Shown here: positions 25,401 to 36,980 of the stretch, piece after piece | How positions within the stretch are numbered: the first letter of the stretch is position 1 | How the letters are laid out: every line of letters begins with the position of its first letter | Assembly (NCBI GenBank): GCA_037954235.1 | Contig: JBBMOA010000006.1 | Location: 26,111,541 to 26,175,540 of the forward strand | DNA: 64,000 nucleotides | Reading direction: 5' to 3' | Source of the DNA: Aulostomus chinensis | Taxonomy: Eukaryota; Chordata; Actinopteri; Syngnathiformes; Aulostomidae | The notes under the pieces: model-generated | What the model was told of the DNA's origin: nothing | Database searches by the model: none | Seen by the model: the letters and a program-made list of their open reading frames with translations, nothing else | Made by a program: the position numbers and the translations under genes

Positions 25401-27428
25401 ATGCAATGATTCTATTGATTACTAATTAACACAGGAGAGCCTCTGTACCTTGCTGATGATGTCACTAATTACAGATTGCTTCCAGGTGTGAGATGAAGGG
25501 GAACGAGCAGTCTTCTTCACTCCCTTCACCTGTTTCCCCACTTTCTTCCACCAAGACATCTCGAGGAGTTTGTTTGTGTGCCACAATTTCCTTACTTTAT
25601 GCCTCATTCCTTGCGTACCAATACTTGGGAGAGTGCATCAACACTCACCACGAATTGTTTTTGCTTCTACTTCTCATGATATAAAGTAAAAGACAGAAGC
25701 TTTCTTCTATGCACACAAAAGGTTTCTTTATCACAAATGTTTTAAAATTCAAATGACTTAAAACTCTGGGTTAGAGATCATTTCATCTTCGAGAAAACTC
25801 ACCCAACTGACAGATGTGTCATGATAAAAGGACACTTTTAAATATGGAGCCACATGAGCATGACTGCAGTTATCACAGTTTTTGTGTACCAGGGTTGTTG
25901 CCCGTCAACTGAATGTTCATTTTACAACCGAAAGCTGTTTCCAGTGTCATTTCCAAGGATTTGGCAGCCTCACAGGAAGACACAGGAATTGATATCTTTA
26001 CAACAGTGGATGCATTAGTCTGCCATTATTGTTTAATCACAGTCTTGCTGCTTAACAGTTCCGAACTCTGGTGTTCACGGCGGTGCAAGGGCTCGCTCAT
26101 ATGCGCTCTTTGATGGTTTAGCTACCAGCTCTATACCTGATCAAACACTGACAAACCCAGGGAATGCAATATAATAAGAGCTGGATCGAGTGCAAGGTAG
26201 ACATTTAGCACAGGTGAAAACCCATACTGGACCATAAATAAAAAACCTCATCTATGAAGAGACTCGCTAATATTGTGCGCCAACTATTTTATGCTGAGCA
26301 GCACCACTGAAACATCAATATTATGATTATAGACCTTGATAGAACATTTAGCAGCAATCTCTGTAGCTTTGCTGTAACTAAAAAGAAGCAGCAATGAAGT
26401 CAGTATTTATCTGCAGATCTTCTTCTGAGAATGAGCGTCAATGACTGGTCCAGCCCTTCCTCCTCCTCCCTTCATCCTTCCCCAGTAACCTTGTCTGTCT
26501 CCAAGTGTTAAAAATACTTCGAAACATTCCTAAAGTCCAATCTTATTGGCCAATATCTAACCAGGTTTTGGTAATAGCTTCTCTTCTAACATTTAGAAAC
26601 TGCAAAAGCAAACTATGTTCAGTTTATGGCTATATAATGATTATGACTAATTATTGTAAATAAAGGCTATTTAAGTGGGCATTTGTTGAACAAAACCTAA
26701 ATTTTCCTATTATATTTCAGACCATACATGGTGAGAATGACTTGACATGTTTAAGGCAGTTCGTCTTCCCTGGAGGAGATCAAAGGCTTACTCCAAATAA
26801 AAAGTCTTGTCTGTGAGAGAGGAACATGACAAAGCATCAGGGTGAATATTACTTGTCCCCTCACACACATTCACCCAGCTTGTTTTTCTCTTTCTCACAC
26901 ACACACTCATGCACAAAAAATGCAGGAATGATCCTTTCTTTATAGTACAATTTTAAGTCGTTTCCATGATACCTACACAAACAAGTGAAAAAAAAATGTA
27001 AGTAGGATATCAATGCTTCTTATCTGACAGTTTGTTTTGTTGTTGACCCCTTAGCGTGCGTTGGTATTCATGGCCAGTTCCTGCTGGCCCTCCCTGTCAA
27101 ACCAGGCATGCGTGTTCGCTCGCCCACACCTATCTGTGGCATTGTCCATTCAATATGATTATCGCTGACCCACACCGCCTCCTGTCTCCGGGGCTCACAT
27201 GAACCAGTATTTCCTCCAAGGAAGGAAATGTGCGTTACCCACAGGCCAGTGTCACACGACTGCACTGTACAGTACGGACCCAAAAAAAAAAGCACAGGCG
27301 ACTGAAAAATTAATATGTGAATTTTACATTCTTCCGAGGTGTCTCTGAGCCCTCCATCAGAATTTTTATGTAGCCAGAAGTGCCACAGAATAGTGAGTGA
27401 AACTTCCCTCCACTTTCTCCTTCTCTTG

Positions 27429-27430
<2 letters not shown>
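22426..27430. other. Gene-free single-copy DNA (5 kb)
   Basis: No gene or intact mobile element is recognised. Simple-sequence items are an A-run of about 17 at 23399-23415, a short TG array at 23841-23862, and T9 near 24152-24161. Open frames are at most about 113 codons, overlap on opposite strands and match nothing known to me. Confidence 0.5.

Positions 27431-27484
<54 letters not shown>
27431..27484. repeat. (CA)n microsatellite
   Basis: A pure array of 27 CA units. On the minus strand it holds open the longest frame in the window (27068-27661, 197 codons), with a Cys-Val run in its middle. Confidence 0.97.
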
Positions 27485-27486
<2 letters not shown>

Positions 27487-28593
27487 GGGGCAGTGTGTCT
27501 ACGAGGGAGATCATTTGTCTCAATCTGCGGTGATGATAGTTTATCAGAAGCTTGAGGAGTGGGAGCAGGTGGTGGAAGCAGGCTTCAACCACAGCAATCA
27601 GATCTGCTGCTCCACGTGGAGCTATGGGAGTCCAGTGCTGACCTACCAACCACCCAAACACTCACACAAGGTCAACCCCCCACCCCCACACTTCTACACT
27701 CCACCTGGATCCCTCGCCGACCAATTAGATATCCTGGACAGTGGGCAAAGGAGGCAGGACCCATAGTTTTCAACCGCCCAGGAGGTGGCGTAGCAGTATC
27801 CAGCATCTTTTATCTGATTGATCAATTTAAGGAAACTTAGAGTACATTAGATGTCTCGACCTGCCAAATATGTCCTTGCACTTCTCTCCTAATTTTTCTC
27901 CTTTAAATGGAATTCATTTAATGGCATTTCATGTAGAAGCCATTTAACACTGAGTCAACTCTCTCCTATTAGTCTTTCTTCTTCTCCTCTCCGACCCATC
28001 CACTTGTGGCAACAATAGATGGTCTTTCTCTCATTCATACACTGTAGTGTATAGTAATACTGTGGTGGTTGCTATAGCAACCCGCTAGTCAGACGATCTC
28101 ATTACTGGCCCTTAGACATTTCTTTTTCACTCTCTCCAAGGAATTACCACTTTTCATTATGATTTCCCTCCTCTCTCTCCCAGTGACCCCTCCTTCTTTA
28201 TCTCTCTCTCCCCCCTCTCTCCCTCATCCTCCACCCTCAAAGGTCAGATGTCCTCCATGGTGGAGAGAGAGGAAATCTGTAAAAGCGTTGAGGTCTATTC
28301 AGTAACGCCACCCCCACCCCCCAATTGCACCCCACAATCATTCTGTTCCTTTCTATAGCTGCAAAGAAAGGAGCCAGAGAAGAAGGGAGGGAAGAGAGAA
28401 GCCTCCAGTCTGCTTTTCTTTGGAGCACATTTTCAAATCTGTTTCTTTTTTCCGCCCTTCTCTTTTCTCTCCTCAAAGCTTTCTTTTTTGTAGAAAATAG
28501 CTCCTTGAACTGATGGTGGAGAATTTGTCTGTGTTGACTTTTTTAAAACGTTCCTGTCCATGATCAATAGCTCCCAAATTCATACACAAACAA

Positions 28594-28625
<32 letters not shown>

Positions 28626-29160
28626 CATACAGTAATAACACACATATAGGATTTTTTTTCAAGCATATATGTATGTAAGTGCATTTGAATATATTGTGCT
28701 TGGTTAAGCATTTACAAAACCATAAATAATGTGCTTCATGCGAATGCTTTTTTAATTCAATATCTCTGGAATGTATGAATAAGTATGTTTTCTATAGAAA
28801 TAAACTTTCCATACAAACTTGTGTGGCTTTACCAATAGCTGTAGAATTATGAGAGAGATCTTCCAGCCACCTACGGTTTCCGTCCACTTTTTTAAAAGAG
28901 AAGATGAACTTGCAGATACTTGAAACTTGACTGATTTATCATGGGGAGTTATTCTGATCAAGGTTGTTCCATCACTGTGCCTGTAAAAGAATGAACGGTG
29001 CATTTACAAATCTGACATTTAAAAGGTAGTTTCCATATTTACCTGATAAAAACGAATGTAAAACATCGATGTTAATGTTGTGTATGTACAGTAAGAGGCC
29101 TGGGCTCATAATGCACAGACGCTCACAGTAAAAATAGGTGTCCAGCTCTTAGTAATCCAG
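27485..29160. other. No gene recognised; codon-like patch at its start
   Basis: From 27485 to 27763 a plus frame stays open with G/C-rich third positions, but I do not recognise it and the minus strand is open too. A pyrimidine-rich stretch spans 28160-28240, and a CA array of about 12 units lies at 28595-28619. The rest is plain single-copy DNA. Confidence 0.5.
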
Positions 29161-29510
29161 CCTTTTAATGTGTCCCACTGATGAACCACTGTGCTATGGT
29201 AGCAAAGATGGCAGCGCCTGCACTACCTCTGCCGACTGTATCTCAGCTTTTCACTCTTTTACTCTCAGTCTGCTACAAAGGGACAGTGGGCAGATCTATA
29301 AGCCCTATTGCTCCATCACACATTGATCCATATGGGGCTCTATTCAACTGCATTGGCCGCATCATTGATCTCTGCCTCTCTGCTGTGGTAAACATTTTAC
29401 TCGGCTTGCCTCCATCCTGATCAATAGCCTTCTTTTAATAATGTATCTCATCGATCAATTTGGCCCCTGAGTAAATTGATCAATTATTTAAATGTTTTTT
29501 TCTTTTTCTT
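29161..29510. promoter_or_regulatory. Candidate regulatory element with ATTGATC cluster
   Basis: Five sites with core ATTGATC or its complement GATCAAT lie at 29322-29328, 29364-29370, 29419-29425, 29453-29459 and 29475-29484. The last reads ATTGATCAAT and counts on both strands. ATTGATC/T is the core bound by ONECUT (HNF6) factors and overlaps PBX-type sites, which is established for those families. Occupancy here is inference. The block lacks repeats and ends in an ATTATTTAAATG segment and a T-rich run. Confidence 0.3.
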
Positions 29511-29726
29511 TTTTTGGTACGTATGGTCTGGTGTCAAATGAGGGGCAAACTACTCCGGGTTAAACGTTCTGCTGCTCTCCGCGCTAATAATCTGCCTGCT
29601 GCAGAGGTTGTTTGAGATTATTTCTAACGTGTCTTTTCATTGAATGAGTGCTGCTTTATTTTATTTTTAGTTCTGCAGCTACACTGTGATTAAAGATATG
29701 CAATTACTTGTTGTTGTTGTGTAATG
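29511..29726. other. No gene recognised
   Basis: Short single-copy interval before SINE copy 3. Nothing is supported. Confidence 0.5.
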
Positions 29727-30130
29727 ATTTCCTTTGTGGCAGCACGGAGGTGCAGTGGTCAGCACTATCACCTCACAGCAGGACGGTTCCTGGTTCGAGC
29801 CCAGGCTCCAGCCCGGGGTCTTTCTGTGTGGAGTCTCCATGTTCTCCCTGTGCCTGTGTGGGTTCTCTCTGGTACTCCAGCTTCCTCCCACAGTCCAAAG
29901 ACATCAAGAGGGGACGAGGCTGATTGATACTCTAAATTGACTGTAGGTGTGGCTGTGAGTGTGAATGGTTGTCTGTCTATGTGTTGGCCCTGCGGTGAAG
30001 TGGCGACCCGTCCAGGGTGAACCCCGCCTCATGCCTGAAAGCTGCTGGGATAGGCTCCACCCCCCCCCCCCCCCGTGACCCTTAACAAGAATAAGCAGAA
30101 AAAAATGGATAGATGGATGGATTTCTTTTG
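29727..30130. repeat. Target-site duplications of SINE copy 3
   Basis: ATTTCCTTTG (29727-29736) and ATTTCTTTTG (30121-30130) flank the SINE and match at nine of ten positions. One substitution since insertion is consistent with moderate age. Confidence 0.75.
29737..30120 (+). mobile_element. tRNA-derived SINE, copy 3 (plus strand)
   Basis: A full-length copy of 384 bp. The head GGCAGCACGGAGGTGCAGTG holds the A-box region, and GGTTCGAGCCC (29792-29802) is a good B-box. The body includes TCTTTCTGTGTGGAGTCTCC, ACTCCAGCTTCCTCCCACAG and GACCCGTCCAGGGTGAACCC. The 3' end reads CTTAACAAGAATAAGCAGAA followed by GGATAGATGGATGG. Near-identical target-site duplications support retrotransposition. Fifteen C (30060-30074) sit at the site that is a 16-G run in copy 2. 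It encodes no protein. Small frames across it are chance. Confidence 0.9.
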
Positions 30131-30340
30131 AGTTGTTTATTTTCTAGACATTTTTAGTTGTGTTTAAGTTGTGTGGCGGTATTGTTGCAGTTTTTTCCAT
30201 GTGAAGAGCTGTTAGAAGACAAACATTCCTATTGGATGAACTTGTTGAAAATACTTGAAAAAAGGTTGAGGCATTCTTCTAAAAAAAGAAAACATAGACT
30301 TCAACAGTCAGTTTCACTGATAAACTAGAACGCTTTCAGA
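30131..30340. other. No gene recognised
   Basis: Short single-copy interval with nothing supportable. Confidence 0.5.
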
Positions 30341-31050
30341 CAGTGCAAAGGTGAATTTCCCGCCACTGGCACAGGCCCCAAAAAGGCTATGATTGGGCCT
30401 TTACACCCCCCTCCCCCAAGTCTGGTTTATGCGGTTGTCCGGGAGTGGCAGAGAAACGAAACGTGACAATATTTGGATTTTGAAAGAAGGAGCAGACTGA
30501 TGCGCAAATACAGACTCATGCGTCCATTAGGTAGCGCTAGAAAACACAAACTGTGTATTTTGTTGCTGCACATCACATGAAAAAAACACCTCACAATAGT
30601 AATTTTGATGTAGATAAAATGATTTTTTTTTTCACTTTAGGATTATTCTCTGTAACCACTAGGTGGCGCTATGACTGAAATCCAACCACTGGAAGACAAC
30701 TTGTCGTCCTGCCTAGACTCTCATCAAAAATGTTAAGAAAATCTGACAGCATGGAGTCTGGTCACTACGGTTTCCTATTCTGTAATGAAACTGGCTGCAA
30801 TGTTGCTCTGTTGGCATTGAACCACTCTCAGTCTTCCCAGTAAGCAAAGTTCTCATTGCATTTTTAAACAAATTTCAGGTGGATCTGGTTTATCCACAAG
30901 GTTGACAGCAAAATGTCATTTCCTGTTCCTGCCACGTGAAGATATGACTAATCTACCACAAGATTAATGGTTCTTTCTTGGTCCATTCTACACACCTCCA
31001 CCAAGTGTGGCATCTTACTTTTACCATAATCCCTTGAAAAGACAAACAAA
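30341..31050. repeat. Diverged interspersed repeat (GGTGGCGCTATGAC type)
   Basis: CCACTAGGTGGCGCTATGAC occurs at 30656-30675, and a related ATTAGGTAGCGCTAG at 30526-30540. Downstream text such as CAGGTGGATCTGGTTTATCC and TCATTTCCTGTTCCTGCCAC also resembles, from memory, an abundant teleost repeat that carries a GGTGGCGCTATGA box. Ends are not defined and nothing is coded. The assignment rests on remembered motifs. Confidence 0.4.
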
Positions 31051-31544
31051 AATGTATTCATAGATCAAAGATACCCACTTATTTTTGAAAGTTTAAATTA
31101 AGAATTTTGTCAGTCAATAGCACACCAAAAATGTTTGGCGCACAGAAAATTAGCATCTCCCAATCCACTACTATAAAAACAAACCCCTCCAGGTCCAGTC
31201 ATTGACATCTTGTCAAATAATTTTTGCTATAATTTTCATTCTTTTCTGTGTTTTTGTCCCATGCGTCCATGTAGTTTCTTTAGTCCCTAAATCAACTCCT
31301 GTGCAAGTCACCCCTTCATACTTTTGCTTGTTGCAGTATTTCCATTTGCTGTCTGCTTATAGCATTACTGGCTCCGAACATGCAGATGAAAGTTTTGTGT
31401 ATAAGACAAATTGTAGGTAGCCTGGGAACGAAAATCAAAGAATCTGCTTGCTCATGTCTTATTTGCTCTGGCAGATTTGATTTGGTCTGGCAATGTCAGG
31501 TTGAATTTTGGGCTTACTCAGTAGCAAATTATGATTTTAAAAGT
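31051..31544. other. No gene recognised
   Basis: Single-copy DNA. Small plus frames at 31202-31420 and 31380-31568 are unsupported. Confidence 0.5.
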
Positions 31545-31650
31545 AGTGAAGTACATTGTGTAGTGTGATACGTGTGTGATTTGAGACTTAATAAAGTACA
31601 AATACCCCAAAAATACTTCATGTGAGTACCTGTAGTTTGTCCAACATCCA
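31545..31650. repeat. Possible fragment of the AAGTAC repeat family
   Basis: AAGTAGTGAAGTACATTGTG, then ATAAAGTACAAATACC and AAAATACTTCATGTGAGTAC, resemble the AAGTAC-rich end of the element at 21760-22425. The fragment is short and diverged. Confidence 0.3.
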
Positions 31651-33999
31651 ACCCTGCTGATCAGCTCTCTATACTAGTACAAAGTGTGAGACATGTACAA
31701 CTGATTCTGGGGAATTCAGTGTGTATAGGCTCGTTTCTATCATGCAATTTGCATGAAACCAGAACAACACAAACCTTCAAAGGTGAAAAAATCTATGGTT
31801 TATACGAGCAGTAGAGTCTTGGGAACTACAGTTGCTGAGGGCAGATGCCAGCATTGTCGGTTAAGTTCAGAAAATTAAGTAAAAGTGTAATAAAAGCATA
31901 GGTCATAAGACACCAGTCACGTTTATGACCTCTCTCAACCTTGGGTGTCGGCCAGAACACTGATTAAAGCTGGATGGACTTACAGAAGACTGCCGGAGGA
32001 ATGGACTCTGTACAAACACATTATGCAGCAGTCTCATGATCAAATATCTCCTGATAAATAACTCAGATGGGAGTGAATAACACAAAAACCCATCTTGGAT
32101 AAAGATTTAGCTCCTGTAAGCAACTTATACTGTAAGTGCTCATCTTCACACAAGTTGCCAATAAAATAAACGTAATACATATGCAGCACAGAATTCACCT
32201 TTTCGCGAAATATAACGATTTATTTTGTTGTCACGCAAGAAATTAGAGCAACCAAATTATCAATTAAAATAAAAACTAGAATCACAAACCAACACCAACA
32301 AACTCCCCCCAAACAACAGTTACAGTTAATGACACAACTTCAGTCATTCACGCACAGACAGACAGACCCACTAGCTAACAAACGTGAGCACAATGCTGAC
32401 CTGTTCATAGAGTTCCATGGTGATGACAGCACCCCAGGCGTCTGCTCTACGTCAACAGGTAAGGACCAAACAGCGCAAACCAGGTGCAAAATTTCCTAAC
32501 TTATTACAATGGAGTTATATGTACTTCTTATATTTGACAGTGTCATAGCAGGTGAAAATATGATGGATAATATTTGTCAGCAAAGTTTTCCATGACTAAA
32601 ATGTGTTAACAAGCTAAATGTAAATCCTTCCTAATAGTAAATACAACAAAGACATACATTGTTTTCGACAGTGACATTGGACTAAAATTTCAGAGGCAGA
32701 AGCTAATGGACATTCAAGACGTTTGCAGGTGCAGAAGCTGGTGTGACTGAACACACCTGCCACAACAGGGACTCTGGTCGGGCTGCAGCGTTTGTGAGCC
32801 TTGAACGTATTGTAGCTCTGCAGTCCATGTGCAGATGTTTTTAGCAGTAGCAACATGACTAGTTTAACTGCACTTGTCAAAAAAACTAAAAATAAAAAAA
32901 TTAAATCTCTTTTCGGTAGCAAAGCTCTTTTATGGTCAAGTAACTTGGTGCGGTAACAGCCACACATGCTGCAATTCCTCAAGCATTTGTGACGCTCAAA
33001 GCCAGCAAGGCCACATTACAAAATAAAACAGCTAAGGATCATTAAGTGGCAGTGAACACATGTTAAAACTTCAGGAGACATAAGCCAAGCTAGCTGGTGA
33101 TAACGTGGGTCCACGCTCGCTGAAGGACTGACCCTCGTGGTGCAGCCAGCAGCTGTTGCTAACCACATTTTTCTCCCTATTTTCGACACGTCTTCCCTGG
33201 ATCGGACCGGTGCACACTGTGACTATAAAGAAAACTAATTTGACTAAAAATAATTAGTCTTCTATTAATTGTCTAAAATATAAAATTGAATCTAAATCTA
33301 AATCTGCTGCTAAAGGTGTCTTCTTCCCAGCTACAGATTACAGCCGGTGCTAAGTTGTTTGAACGATACGAGGCTACACGTGGGAAAGTGCAACTTCCAG
33401 ACAACATCCAGAGCAGATGTCTCTGGACATTATGAGTTCATATGAGAAAGTGACTGCATGTCCACCTTCATCCCCCTTATGGACTTCAAGGGCATTGGTG
33501 AGGTAAATGCACTCCCCCCTCCACATCTCATTACTAGCCCTAATTATCCTGACAAGTCACTGTTGGCTTGTGTGTGTGCCCCACAAACAAATGTCTTAAG
33601 TGCACACAGGAGTATACACACATTTATTCTTGGCACAGAGACAAACATACACTGAATTTTCAGACATAAAAGAGTGAAGCAACAGATCATTAGCGACTTG
33701 TGTTGCTGACTTTGTGGAAGGCAGCAGCAAAAAGTATTCGAAACCCAAAGAGTTATCAGATGCATGAGAAAATGGGGTGGAGGTGAGGTCTTTGTTAGAG
33801 TGACCTTGCAGAGATTTATCTGCTGCTGAGATATTTCCACTGATTGGCCAGGATAATAAATACAGAGCCAGTTGAAATTGGAACAAAGGAAAAGTGGCCA
33901 CTCTTATACTGGATCATTACATAGCCTTTATGAAATCCCTTCTCCTCTCTTATGCTAATGAACAAAAGCACAAACATATTCATTCTTGGCAGGTTGCCT
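31651..33999. other. Gene-free single-copy DNA
   Basis: No gene, RNA or intact mobile element is recognised over about 2.3 kb. The largest frame (32614-32982, minus, 122 codons) has no recognisable features. The interval is A+T-rich, with short A- and C-runs only. Confidence 0.5.
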
Positions 34000-34240
34000 T
34001 TGATCTGATCTTGTTTCCATCAGAATTTTTCCCCTGGTCGGTTGAGGGATGAGTGATTCCCATGGTAATCAGTTGCTGATCAGTGTGGTGATTGTCATCA
34101 TGTTGAGCCTTACCTCATTAAAGTCTCGTCTTCGCACCCTTCAACCGCTACCTTTCTGAGATTACGCGACGGAACCCCAAGGCGCGCCCCTGTTTTCCTC
34201 ATGTAAGCCACGGCAGCCTGCTCTGATGATCATCTCACTG
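34000..34240. promoter_or_regulatory. Candidate conserved non-coding element
   Basis: Repeat-free sequence with GGTAATCAGTTGCTGATCAG, TGTGGTGATTGTCATCATG and CTCATTAAAGTC, then a GC-rich tail (GAACCCCAAGGCGCGCCCC). The texture, with mixed TAAT/TGAT cores and GC-rich blocks but no open frame, resembles vertebrate enhancers. No comparison was possible, so this is weak inference. Confidence 0.18.
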
Positions 34241-34609
34241 GGGTACGATGCTGCTTGCTTGCTCTTCCAGAACAGAGGTGTGACGTGAAAGCTCAGTTTT
34301 ATGAGGATACACCTCTTGCCTTTACATGCTATTATCAGGCGTCATCCCAACGGGCGCACTTCACCTCCTGGATACAGGCTTAATCTTGCATTGTCTAATT
34401 AGCTATGGATAGTAGAAGAGACAAACAACGGGCGGTTTGTGAGTAGAGATGTGGTTTTAAGAAATTCAAAAAACATTCAAAATTGTAACAGTGAGACGGA
34501 ATTGAAGGTCATCATCCCAGATTCCCATTTAAAGCTTTAGTGCAGTGCTTTCTTCTCCATCTTCTGGCAGTGATAGACATTACGACTAACTGTTGACACA
34601 TGCCGAATA
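34241..34609. other. No gene recognised
   Basis: Single-copy sequence leading into the degenerate tandem repeats. Nothing else is seen. Confidence 0.5.
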
Positions 34610-35130
34610 TGATCTCTTTGCTCTAATAAACTTTGGAAAGTCTAGGAGAGCTGCACAAATACATAGTATAATCACACATCCACGTCATTGTCAGCAGAGG
34701 CCTAACCTCTAACCTCTGGTCTGCTGTTAACCAACTCCGTTAATATTTCAGCCATAAAATGGTGGATAAAGTCTTCTGATTATCTCTCATCTACAGCCAG
34801 CTGTCTCATTTCATGGTCAGAATTTCATCGATTTGGCATTTCAAAGTCTGGAAAGCCTAGAAGAGCCGCAAAATTAAACTATTTATCCACATTCAAGTTC
34901 GCAGAGGGCTAAGCAGATGTAGCCTGTTCTGCCATTACTGTTACTGTTGCAGTTGAAAGATGGTGGATCAACAGTTATAAGCGTCACACAACACAAACAC
35001 ATTTTTTGACTTCGCTGTATGGATTTGATCCATTTTATCAGCTATCGTTTGGAAAGTCAAAAGATAAAGTTATTTAACCATACTGAAGTTAGCAGAGGGG
35101 CAACTGGAAGTAGCCATCATGGCTGGCTGT
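34610..35130. repeat. Degenerate ~200-215 bp tandem repeat (about 2.4 units)
   Basis: Three similar stretches begin at about 34633 (TTGGAAAGTCTAGGAGAGCT), 34848 (CTGGAAAGCCTAGAAGAGCC) and 35049 (TTGGAAAGTCAAAAGATAAA). Each continues to a GCAGAGG block: GTCAGCAGAGGCCTAACC, GTTCGCAGAGGGCTAAGC, GTTAGCAGAGGGGCAACT. Units 1 and 2 then share an ATGGTGGAT string (TAAAATGGTGGATAAA, AAAGATGGTGGATCAA). Spacing is about 214 and 200 bp. It may be a decayed satellite or an internally repeated transposon. No frame is conserved between units. Confidence 0.55.
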
Positions 35131-36679
35131 CTCTCTTGTTCTCAGTACGACCCCTCGCAGGAATGTTGCCACATGAATGAACAACTCATTTAGCAAGGGC
35201 TTGAATGTAAGGGATGTTAATTCATACTCAAAAATGATGCAGTATAGCTTTAATTAAATGCCTATTGTCCGTCGACTACTGAATGAGGCTCAGTGACATT
35301 TCATTGTTAATTTGTGGTATTATGAACTGGTTGTCTGTGGTGACATTCCAGGAAAAATATGCTGCATCAAGTTACTGCTAATGCAAACCAAACATTTCAT
35401 ACTACAGCCTCTCATTAGTACATTCAACTTGTGAATCAGCAGTTGATTTTTATTATGAAGTAGCCACAAGAAATGCAGTGTTTGCCAGTAAGCTTCACAC
35501 TGAGTGCATCCAAAAGGCATTTGCAAAACAAGACAATGATCATTTTGGACATTTCTTTGACAGCAGATCAGTTTGAAATATTGCAATCATGGAAGACGAA
35601 GGAGCAGCCACAGTGAGCTGTTAGATGAAGAGCTGCGGGCGACGGCTGCAACTTCAACTTCTCAGAGAGGAAACAAACTCCTTTCACTGTGCCCTGCTGA
35701 TTTGCAGACTCACGCCGTGCACGGCCCCCCCCCCCCCCAAAAAAATCAGATCACAGTTGCTCAAAGAATCACAGGAAAAGCTAATTATTGCTTGACTTTA
35801 TTAAAATGACAACAGTTTGTGTTTCTTCTAGCAGATGCACCCATATTTGTGTTTCACCAGCAACTACAGGTGTCACCAATTTAGAATGGTAAATACGTAG
35901 TTTTCAATAAAAATCAAAATTATGAAAATAATGAAATCGCTCATTGTTCATGCTGCTTTCACATAGCCTGTGTGAGTCTGCGTTTGTGTGTAAACCTGAG
36001 CGCATCCGTGCGTGTGTATGTTGCTGTGTGCTATTGTGTGTGTCTATTGAGAGAGCGCTAATTGTAAAGGATGTGGCAGGTTAAGATAAGGTTATCTTGA
36101 CGTACTGAAATGTCTGAGAGAGAAGGCCAGAACTTGCAGACGGAATTAGATGGATTAGACGAGCCATATTTGGGCCACAGTGCTATTTCCAGATAGCCTT
36201 CGGTGAGCCTCATCCCCTTCGCCTGGCATGGCTCCCCTTTCGTCCTCACCCTCACCCCCGGCTCTCTCTTCCTGACACTCCTGCTGTGCAGCAGGACAGC
36301 TGATAGTGCCACAGGCTGTCACTCACATGCTAACTGACTGGCCACTGCAGGACTGAGATAGTCCCAAAGAGTCCCCTGACATCCACACTGAGAGAAAAAA
36401 AAGATAATAAAAACAACAATGTATGTACTGTTGCATGAGAGTGTGGCACTCTAGGTGCCAAAGTGTGTCCTCTGATGAGACTTTCAGGAGCTCAACACTC
36501 ATTAAAGAGAAACTTAACTTCAAGTTTTTCATTTCCCTTCTGCCCTCTTGTTCATTCTTAAGACCCGGAGGTAAACTGATTCTTGCCGTTAAGGCTGTGG
36601 TTTATGGGAGAAAAAAATATTCATCTTATAGACTTCATTTTCGAGGAGGATGTGGCGAGGAAGTCAATCCCAAAAAATC
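35131..36679. other. No gene recognised
   Basis: Single-copy DNA with a C-run followed by an A-run (35725-35746) and a TG-rich patch at 35980-36045. No gene, RNA or recognised transposon. Confidence 0.5.
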
Positions 36680-36980
36680 CAGCGCTCAATTCCTGCCATC
36701 AGAATCCTCCATTAGCCAAGCATTAGAAACAAATTAACTCTTCTCAGTTGAATGGCTTGTCAGAGGAAGTGTGGGAAAATCCTCTATTAGGCAGGAGTTA
36801 AGTGCCTATTGGAAAGCTGGAGATGGAATCCTGCCTAATAAAGGAATAGTCAACCATTGGAACGCCGGCTGAATGGGGGAGAAGAAGTGCTAATTAAGAG
36901 AATAAAGTGTCGTCTTACAGGCTAGTCCATTAATGCGAGTTTGAGGGCTCATCTCACTGGCATCCCCTGATTTCCTGAAT
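36680..36980. promoter_or_regulatory. Candidate conserved non-coding element with inverted repeat
   Basis: Contains CCTCCATTAGCCAAGCATTAG, AGTGCTAATTAAGAGAATAA and GGCTAGTCCATTAATGCGAG, all rich in homeodomain-type ATTA cores. A 16-bp inverted repeat with one mismatch (36781-36796 and 36829-36844, core TATTAGGCAGGA) brackets GTGCCTATTGG. No frame or simple repeat explains it. Enhancer function is inference. Confidence 0.3.

Noticed and set aside
27068..27661. Longest open frame, 197 codons on the minus strand
   Set aside because: A 54-bp CA array in its middle removes stop codons and gives a Cys-Val run. The flanking residues match nothing known, and the opposite strand is open too.
29737..29810. 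tRNA gene suggested by A- and B-box-like motifs
   Set aside because: The boxes are the tRNA-derived head of a SINE. No acceptor stem or cloverleaf is preserved, and the same sequence recurs in other copies.
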